This document shows, piece after piece, positions 1 through 3,893 of a stretch of DNA of 5,532 nt. Location: contig JAJYGL010000268.1 of assembly GCA_021790625.1 (NCBI GenBank), forward strand, positions 1-5,532, in the 5' to 3' direction. How positions within the stretch are numbered: the stretch's first letter is position 1; each line of letters opens with the position of its first letter. The stretch comes from Pseudomonadota bacterium. GTDB lineage: Bacteria > Pseudomonadota > Gammaproteobacteria > Burkholderiales > Sulfuriferulaceae. The position numbers and the translations under genes are program-made. The notes beneath the pieces were generated by a model, which saw only the letters and a list, made by a program, of their open reading frames with translations, searched no databases and had not been told where the DNA came from.

Positions 1-1
1 T

Positions 2-418
2 GTGCCGCATGACGCGCGTGAACCGGTGCAATTCGTATTCAGCGATGGACAATCCCGCCTGGGCATCCTGACCGACACCGGCACGATCACACCCCACATC
101 GCCAACCAACTCGATGCCTGCGATGCATTGGTGCTCGAATGCAATCACGATGCCCACACCCTGCAACACAGCCATTACCCCGCATCGCTCAAAAATCGTA
201 TTGCCGGACAATTTGGTCATTTGGACAATCTGACGGCTGCCAGTCTGCTAAGCCGTATCGACACCAGCAAGCTGCGCCATCTCATTGCCGCCCACCTGTC
301 GCAGCAAAACAATACCCCAGAACTCGCGCTGACCAGCCTGACTGCCGTTCTGGGTTGCCACCCCGACTGGCTCGACTGCGCCAGTCAGCAACATGGATTC
401 GACTGGCGCGAGCTATGA
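2..418 (+). CDS. MBL-fold metallohydrolase, C-terminal part (5' truncated)
   Basis: The reading frame is open from the left edge, so the first codon (GTG, position 2) is most likely an internal valine and not a start. The 138 visible residues look like the C-terminal part of a YycJ/WalJ-like MBL-fold hydrolase common in beta- and gammaproteobacteria. Visible family marks are PHDAREPVQF at the left edge, LTDTG (Asp at about residue 25, a likely metal ligand), LECNHD (about 45-50) and AAHLSQQNNTP (His about 98, another likely ligand). The N-terminal HxHxDH motif would lie outside the window. These proteins are cytoplasmic hydrolases, possibly nucleases, and the substrate of this one is unknown. 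The stop TGA (416-418) lies in the first unit of a 14-bp tandem repeat. There is no evident link to the sulfur genes downstream. Family call firm, function uncertain. Confidence 0.85.
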   Translation: MPHDAREPVQFVFSDGQSRLGILTDTGTITPHIANQLDACDALVLECNHDAHTLQHSHYPASLKNRIAGQFGHLDNLTAASLLSRIDTSKLRHLIAAHLSQQNNTPELALTSLTAVLGCHPDWLDCASQQHGFDWREL

Positions 419-470
419 AACATGCCAGTCAAAACACACCAGATGAAACACGCCAGATAAAACACAGCGG
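415..470. repeat. Degenerate 14-bp tandem repeat, four units
   Basis: Four consecutive 14-bp blocks follow one another without gaps: ATGAAACATGCCAG (415-428), TCAAAACACACCAG (429-442), ATGAAACACGCCAG (443-456) and ATAAAACACAGCGG (457-470). Units 1 and 3 differ at one base, while units 2 and 4 are more diverged. The first unit contains the stop codon of the MBL-fold gene. A 36-codon open frame (415-525) crosses the array but shows no protein-like features. Function unknown; it may be a decayed minisatellite at the gene end. Confidence 0.7.
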
Positions 471-517
471 CAGACAACATTCAAACCAAATCTTCGCGGC
501 CGCCAATCGTCTGTTAA

Positions 518-545
518 TGGAATAACACAACCGTATCTTCCGTCT
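518..545 (+). promoter_or_regulatory. Putative ECF-sigma promoter of the dsbC-like gene
   Basis: The -35-like box TGGAATAA (518-525) is followed after exactly 15 bases by the -10-like box CGTCT (541-545). The form resembles ECF promoters, whose -35 is GGAA-rich and whose -10 contains GTC; E. coli sigma-E uses roughly GGAACTT and TCTAA. The same 13 bases with the same spacing occur at 1536-1563 upstream of the ECF sigma gene in this window. Transcription would start near 551-553, leaving a leader of about 27 nt before the ATG at 580. That the local sigma factor recognises it is inferred. Confidence 0.6.
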
Positions 546-579
546 ACTGTTCGTCACCTTTACACTCAAACCTTATATT

Positions 580-1317
580 ATGCCGCGATCGACCCAATTT
601 CTATACCGCGCCGCCTGCGCGCTTTTTCTGTTTGCGATGATCTTTACCAGAACCCCCGCCGTTGCTGCCAACAATGACGCCACCATTCGCGCGCAAATGA
701 CCGCTCTCTTCCCTTATTCCAAAATTCTACGCATTCAGCGCATGCCATTCCATCTATACGAGGTGGATTTTGACGATCATCTGATTTATGTCGACGATAC
801 CGGACATTATCTGTTCTCAGGTCACATTTTGAGCCTGGACAACATGCATGACCTGACGGCGGATCGCGAGCACAAACTGTATCCTTCGCCATTCAACACC
901 TTCCCGATCAATCTTGCCATCACAGAAACCCATGGCAATGGCAAGCGAAAACTGGCCGTTTTTACCGATCCCAACTGTCCTTATTGCAAGAAACTGGAAC
1001 GTGAACTCACCGGGTTAAATAACGTGACCATATATACGTTCATGCTGGACATTCTTCCCGGCTCTCCAGAAAAAGCCCGTACCATCTGGTGCACACCGGA
1101 CCGCCTGCGCGCCTGGCAAAACCAGATGCTGCACAATACACTGCCGAATCATGCGACAAACTGCGACACCAGTGGATTAGCCGACATCTCCGCTTTAGCC
1201 AAGACGTTACATATCTCCGTAACGCCAACACTGTATTTCCCTGATGGCAGTCACCAAATCGGCGTTCCCACCATAGAACAACTGGAAAACCTGCTCAACA
1301 CCTCGCAGGCACAGTAA
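580..1317 (+). CDS. dsbC: DsbC-like periplasmic thiol:disulfide isomerase
   Basis: This 245-residue protein matches the size and layout of DsbC/DsbG proteins, which reshuffle wrong disulfides or reduce thiols in the periplasm. It begins with a Sec-type signal peptide: basic start, hydrophobic residues about 11-21, and cleavage probably after AVA or AVAA near 29-30. A DsbC_N-like dimerisation region (about 31-100) follows, then a thioredoxin-fold domain with the CPYC active site at 133-136 inside FTDPNCPYCKKLE. The cis-proline loop is VTPT (214-217). A second cysteine pair, C171 (IWCTPD) and C195 (NCDTS), corresponds to the structural disulfide of E. coli DsbC. The ATG at 580 is chosen because it gives a complete signal peptide; no clear Shine-Dalgarno precedes it. 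An ECF-like promoter motif upstream ties it to the sigma factor gene. It may serve cysteine-dependent Sox proteins such as SoxY, but that is inference. Confidence 0.9.
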   Translation: MPRSTQFLYRAACALFLFAMIFTRTPAVAANNDATIRAQMTALFPYSKILRIQRMPFHLYEVDFDDHLIYVDDTGHYLFSGHILSLDNMHDLTADREHKLYPSPFNTFPINLAITETHGNGKRKLAVFTDPNCPYCKKLERELTGLNNVTIYTFMLDILPGSPEKARTIWCTPDRLRAWQNQMLHNTLPNHATNCDTSGLADISALAKTLHISVTPTLYFPDGSHQIGVPTIEQLENLLNTSQAQ

Positions 1318-1417
1318 CGCCGTATCAAAAAATCAGCGATCCAACTATCCCGTTACCCAAAGCATCGACAGTACCCGTCGAATCAGTCAGAGACGAAGAT
1401 GATGTGACAAAACAGAA

Positions 1418-1456
1418 TTCAAATTTAAACTTTCCTCAATTGTATAATTGTATTAT
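1418..1456 (+). promoter_or_regulatory. Possible sigma-70 type promoter overlapped by a short dyad
   Basis: A perfect TATAAT lies at 1443-1448. The best -35 candidate is TTCAAA (1418-1423), with a long 19-bp spacer, so the promoter is weak as read. The -10 box sits in an inverted repeat, CAATT (1437-1441) and AATTG (1446-1450), and in a direct repeat of ATTGTAT (1439-1445 and 1447-1453), which could be a protein-binding site. It could give basal transcription of the sigma operon. The region is AT-rich, so a chance match is possible. Confidence 0.3.
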
Positions 1457-1476
1457 CGTGGCAATATTGTGACCTG

Positions 1477-1504
1477 AGGCGAAAAATTCAGCGCATTTAT
1501 TCCA
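1477..1504 (-). promoter_or_regulatory. Divergent ECF-like motif, one mismatch
   Basis: Read on the minus strand, TGGAATAA (1504 down to 1497) is followed after 15 bases by CGCCT (1481 down to 1477). This is one base off the CGTCT box of the two forward motifs and has the same spacing. A transcript would run leftward, antisense to the end of the dsbC-like gene, and no minus-strand gene is seen there. It may instead be one arm of an operator, since its first box pairs perfectly with the forward box at 1536-1545. Confidence 0.3.
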
Positions 1505-1545
1505 ATTCAGGCACGCAAATATTTTTGACGAGCCGTGGAATAAAT
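1495..1545. repeat. Perfect 10-bp inverted repeat around the sigma operon promoter
   Basis: ATTTATTCCA (1495-1504) and TGGAATAAAT (1536-1545) are exact reverse complements separated by 31 bases. The right arm contains the -35-like box of the putative sigma operon promoter. The left arm carries the same box facing the other way. The centres of the arms lie 41 bp apart, close to four helical turns. It could be a pair of back-to-back sigma sites or a dyad for another regulator. Confidence 0.7.
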
Positions 1546-1563
1546 CGTGACAACAAATCGTCT
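1536..1563 (+). promoter_or_regulatory. Putative autoregulated ECF promoter of the sigma/anti-sigma operon
   Basis: TGGAATAA (1536-1543), a 15-base spacer and CGTCT (1559-1563) repeat exactly the motif upstream of the dsbC-like gene. The start point would be near 1570, giving a leader of about 70 nt before the ATG at 1640. ECF sigma genes commonly transcribe themselves from such a site. No other promoter as good is seen before soxY, so this one may also serve soxYZ by readthrough. Confidence 0.62.
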
Positions 1564-1639
1564 TAATCACACAACGCTACCGAAAACACCCCGTTTCCTG
1601 CGATAACGGACTGCGCCATTTCAACATGAAAGTTACCTA

Positions 1640-2194
1640 ATGAATATTCTGGCACTGTTTCAGCCATCAAGACATTTGGAAGAACAATTTGAGCTGATAC
1701 GTCCGCGGCTGTATCGGGTTGCTTTTTCCTGGAGCCACGACGCGGCACTGGCCGACGATCTGGTACAGGAAACACTGGTCAAAGGTCTGCAAAATATTCG
1801 CCAGTTGCATGACCCGGAACGTTTGAACAGTTGGCTGTTCAGCATCCTGCACAATTGCTGGCGCGATTATTTTCGTCAGCACAAAGACATGGATGATATC
1901 GACGAACTGGAAGATTATCGCTACGCTCACAACGTCACCCCCGAACATGAAAACGCGCAGTCACAAATTGTCACCCGAGTACGTAACGCTGTGGAAAGAC
2001 TACCCATGGCGCAACGCCAAGTCGTCACGCTTGTCGATTTGGAAGATTTTTCCTACATCGAAGTAGCACAAATTCTTGCCATCCCTATTGGCACAGTCAT
2101 GAGCCGACTCTGCCGTGCACGACAAGCCCTACATATCCTTCTGCGCGAATTGGCCCCATCGCAACTCACCGTGCCATTGAGGAGAGTCAAATGA
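1640..2194 (+). CDS. ECF-type RNA polymerase sigma factor
   Basis: This 184-residue protein has the two domains of an extracytoplasmic-function sigma factor and directs RNA polymerase to a dedicated promoter set. Region 2 spans about residues 17-85, with DDLVQETLVKGLQN (39-52) matching the conserved region 2.2 and SWLFSILHNCWRDYFRQ (64-80) matching 2.3-2.4, which melts and reads the -10 box. Region 4 spans about 112-170, with LPMAQRQVVTLVDLEDFSY followed by the helix-turn-helix EVAQILAIPIGTVMSRLCRA (141-160), which reads the -35 box. There is no region 3 and no C-terminal extension. The ribosome site is weak (GAAAG, 1628-1632). The stop overlaps the ATG of the next gene in ATGA (2191-2194), the usual coupling of an ECF factor to its anti-sigma partner. 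A matching promoter motif lies upstream. ECF subgroup not determined. Confidence 0.95.
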   Translation: MNILALFQPSRHLEEQFELIRPRLYRVAFSWSHDAALADDLVQETLVKGLQNIRQLHDPERLNSWLFSILHNCWRDYFRQHKDMDDIDELEDYRYAHNVTPEHENAQSQIVTRVRNAVERLPMAQRQVVTLVDLEDFSYIEVAQILAIPIGTVMSRLCRARQALHILLRELAPSQLTVPLRRVK

Positions 2195-2919
2195 ATATCC
2201 ACAATGTTTCAGATGAACTACTGAATGCCTTCGTCGACAACGAACTCGAACCCGCTGAACGAGATCACCTGTTCAACGCCATCGAACAGGATGACGCGCT
2301 CAAAACCCGCGCATGCGATCTCAATGAACTGAAAAAAATGCTGCAACACGCCTATACCCTGCCTGCAGGAGCCGGCCCCACCCGCAAGATACGTAACTGG
2401 CGTACAGCATGGCATCAGGCTCTGGCGGCTTCTTTACTGCTGTTGCTGTTCGGCGGCACTTCAGGCTGGGTCATATCCGCCAACATCAATCCACCAATCA
2501 GCCCAAAAGTCACCCACCTGATCAAAACAATCCAGAGCAATAACATCGCGGAGGACCCGGACAAGATTATCGTTCAGGTCAGCAACGCCAATCCCGTTCG
2601 CCTCGAAGCAGCGCTTGATGAAACAGAAACCCTGCTACGATCCTACCAACGCAAACACCACCCGCTGACAATGGAAATCATCGCCAACGGTGGTGGACTC
2701 GATCTACTGCGTGTGGGCATATCGCCCTTTGCGCAACGCGTCATGCGTATGAAATCCGAATATCCAAACTTGCACTTCTATGCCTGCAGTCAGACCGTTA
2801 TGGCCTTGCGTAACAAAGGCATTGATGTACAGCTATTACCGAATACGGAGCTGGCGAGTTCCGCCTTGGATGAAATCGACAAACGGGTTCGGCAGGGATG
2901 GGATTATGTTCGAATTTAA
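2191..2919 (+). CDS. Transmembrane anti-sigma factor fused to a periplasmic DsrE-like domain
   Basis: This 242-residue protein has three parts. Residues about 1-58 (VSDELLNAFVDNELEPAERD and following) resemble the cytoplasmic helical domain of anti-sigma factors that clamps the sigma factor. It lacks the HxxxCxxC zinc motif and has a single Cys at 42. The basic stretch RKIRNWR (65-71) precedes a transmembrane helix at about 75-97, predicting N-in/C-out topology. Residues about 124-242 resemble DsrE-family proteins: KIIVQVSNANPVRLEAAL, then EIIANGGGLDLL (162-173), FYACSQTVMALRNKGI (196-211) and a C-terminal RQGWDYVRI. C199 sits where many DsrE-family members carry the sulfur-binding cysteine. 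The gene has a strong ribosome site (AGGAG, 2180-2184) and overlaps the sigma gene by 4 nt, with soxY 56 nt downstream. The likely role is to hold the sigma factor inactive until the periplasmic domain senses a sulfur compound or thiol state. The ligand and sensing mechanism are inferred. Confidence 0.85.
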   Translation: MNIHNVSDELLNAFVDNELEPAERDHLFNAIEQDDALKTRACDLNELKKMLQHAYTLPAGAGPTRKIRNWRTAWHQALAASLLLLLFGGTSGWVISANINPPISPKVTHLIKTIQSNNIAEDPDKIIVQVSNANPVRLEAALDETETLLRSYQRKHHPLTMEIIANGGGLDLLRVGISPFAQRVMRMKSEYPNLHFYACSQTVMALRNKGIDVQLLPNTELASSALDEIDKRVRQGWDYVRI

Positions 2920-2975
2920 TAAGGAAAATTTTTAGTCACCCTATTTAGCCACATTATCAACCACAGGAAATATCT

Positions 2976-3434
2976 ATGAACGTCTCTCGCCGAACATTTT
3001 TAATCAACTCCGTTTCCATAGCCAGCGCCACAACAATACTTACATTCGCCCCCTTCGCATTAGCGGATAACTGGAACCGTCAAGCATTTACGGACAAAGT
3101 ATTGAATAATGCCATGAAAGATGCAGGTTATGACAATGCCGTGGAATCCACAGGCATCCTGCTCAAAACGCAAGAGATCGCGGAAAACGGTGCCGTTGTC
3201 CCGATTGAAGCTACCAGCAACATCCCAGGCACGACTTCGCTGGCCATTTTTATCGACAACAATCCCAATCCACTGATTGCGGAATTCAGCTTCATGAACG
3301 GCGCCGAGCCCTTTATTGCTACCCGAGTCAAGATGGCCAAAACCTCATTGGTACGCATCGCCGTCAAGGCTGGCGGTAAAACCTACTTCACCGGAAAATC
3401 AGTCAAAGTCACCAGCGGTGGCTGTGGCGGCTGA
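2976..3434 (+). CDS. soxY: SoxY, sulfur-carrier subunit of the Sox system
   Basis: SoxY covalently carries sulfur intermediates on a C-terminal cysteine during periplasmic thiosulfate oxidation, in complex with SoxZ. The 152-residue product has a Tat-type signal, SRRTFL at residues 4-9, followed by a hydrophobic stretch and likely cleavage after ALA near residue 30. An immunoglobulin-like carrier domain follows. The chain ends in the diagnostic flexible arm SGGCGG (147-152), with the carrier Cys at 150. The start is well placed behind AGGAAA (2965-2970), 5 nt from the ATG. The gene lies 56 nt after the anti-sigma gene and 37 nt before soxZ, so cotranscription with both is plausible. No soxX is seen in front of it, unlike soxXYZAB clusters. 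Identification is firm. Confidence 0.97.
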   Translation: MNVSRRTFLINSVSIASATTILTFAPFALADNWNRQAFTDKVLNNAMKDAGYDNAVESTGILLKTQEIAENGAVVPIEATSNIPGTTSLAIFIDNNPNPLIAEFSFMNGAEPFIATRVKMAKTSLVRIAVKAGGKTYFTGKSVKVTSGGCGG

Positions 3435-3471
3435 TTCCTTCCATTCAAACCATTCTACTCAGGATACCAAC

Positions 3472-3786
3472 ATGACCGATTCCATTAAAATGCGTGCAAC
3501 GCAACAGGGAGATTTTGCCGACATTAAAGTGCTGTTCCGGCACGACATGGAGACTGGTTTGCGCAAAGACAGCAAAACCGGCCAGTTAATTCCCGCTCAT
3601 TTCATCGACCTGGTCACGGCCACACTCAACGGCACCACCGTTCTACAAGCACAATGGGGCATCGGTGTATCTAAAAATCCGTTTCTGGAATTCCGCGTCA
3701 AGGGCGCAAAATCGGGCGACAAGGTGGCCATCAGTGCCGTAGACAACCTTGGCCAGCACTATACTGGCGAAACAACCATTGCCTGA
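3472..3786 (+). CDS. soxZ: SoxZ, partner subunit of the SoxYZ sulfur carrier
   Basis: SoxZ is the small partner of SoxY and helps present the SoxY cysteine to the other Sox enzymes. The 104-residue product has the usual family length. It shows typical features: an early beta-rich part (IKMRATQQGDFADIKVLF), HDMETGLRKDSKTGQLIPAHF near residues 24-44, and a WGIGVSKNPFLEFRV segment in the C-terminal half. It has no signal peptide, which is normal because SoxZ is exported bound to the Tat-targeted SoxY. The frame is open further upstream (from 3316), but the ATG at 3472 is chosen because it follows AGGA (3461-3464) by 7 nt, gives the family N-terminus and avoids overlap with soxY. It lies 37 nt after soxY. 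Confidence 0.96.
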   Translation: MTDSIKMRATQQGDFADIKVLFRHDMETGLRKDSKTGQLIPAHFIDLVTATLNGTTVLQAQWGIGVSKNPFLEFRVKGAKSGDKVAISAVDNLGQHYTGETTIA

Positions 3787-3810
3787 CTCCCCCCTTGCTT
3801 GTGAAAGCAC

Positions 3811-3857
3811 TGGTTAATTCCCACATGGTCGCGACAGCGGTCTGGCGGAATTAATCA
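3811..3857. repeat. Inverted repeat between soxZ and soxB
   Basis: TGGTTAATTCC (3811-3821) and GGAATTAATCA (3847-3857) pair over 11 positions, ten Watson-Crick and one G-T, around a 25-base GC-rich centre that includes the palindrome TCGCGA. A small hairpin lies just before it: TGCTT and AAGCA (3796-3809) around GTGA, a GNRA-type loop if transcribed. There is no T run after either, so a simple intrinsic terminator is unlikely. It may be an operator or an mRNA structure separating soxYZ from soxB expression. Confidence 0.55.
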
Positions 3858-3893
3858 ATGCTTCCCTAATGACCCTTGCCCGAGGACACAACC

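Larger units (their letters stand above)
1318..1639. other. Intergenic regulatory region before the sigma factor operon
   Basis: This 322-bp gap holds no convincing gene on either strand. It contains a small dyad (TCGAC, 1365-1369, and GTCGA, 1377-1381) without a following T run, so no clear terminator for the dsbC-like gene. Further on are an AT-rich segment with a TATAAT box and short inverted and direct repeats (1437-1456), a CAATATTG palindrome (1462-1469), a perfect 10-bp inverted repeat (1495-1504 and 1536-1545), and the ECF-like promoter (1536-1563). This concentration of signals suggests a complex control region. Confidence 0.65.

Noticed and set aside
415..525. A 36-codon frame overlapping the MBL gene stop by ATGA
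   Set aside because: It is made largely of the 14-bp repeat, is hydrophilic without recognisable features, has no ribosome site of note and ends inside the candidate promoter box.
714..721. TTATTCCA inside the dsbC-like gene as another minus-strand ECF box
   Set aside because: No CGTCT-like box at the 15-base spacing on that strand, and it lies in coding sequence.
1365..1381. TCGAC/GTCGA dyad after the dsbC-like gene as a terminator
   Set aside because: The stem is only 5 bp and is not followed by a T run.
1667..1948. 93-codon minus-strand frame inside the sigma gene
   Set aside because: Antisense to a clear ECF sigma factor, with no recognisable domain or start context.
2920..2975. Separate promoter directly before soxY
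   Set aside because: GGAAAAT and GTC are present but only 5 bases apart, and no sigma-70 pair with a sensible spacer is visible.
3316..3471. Upstream extension of the soxZ frame
   Set aside because: It overlaps soxY in another frame, has no SoxZ-like residues, and the ATG at 3472 has a good ribosome site and gives the normal family length.
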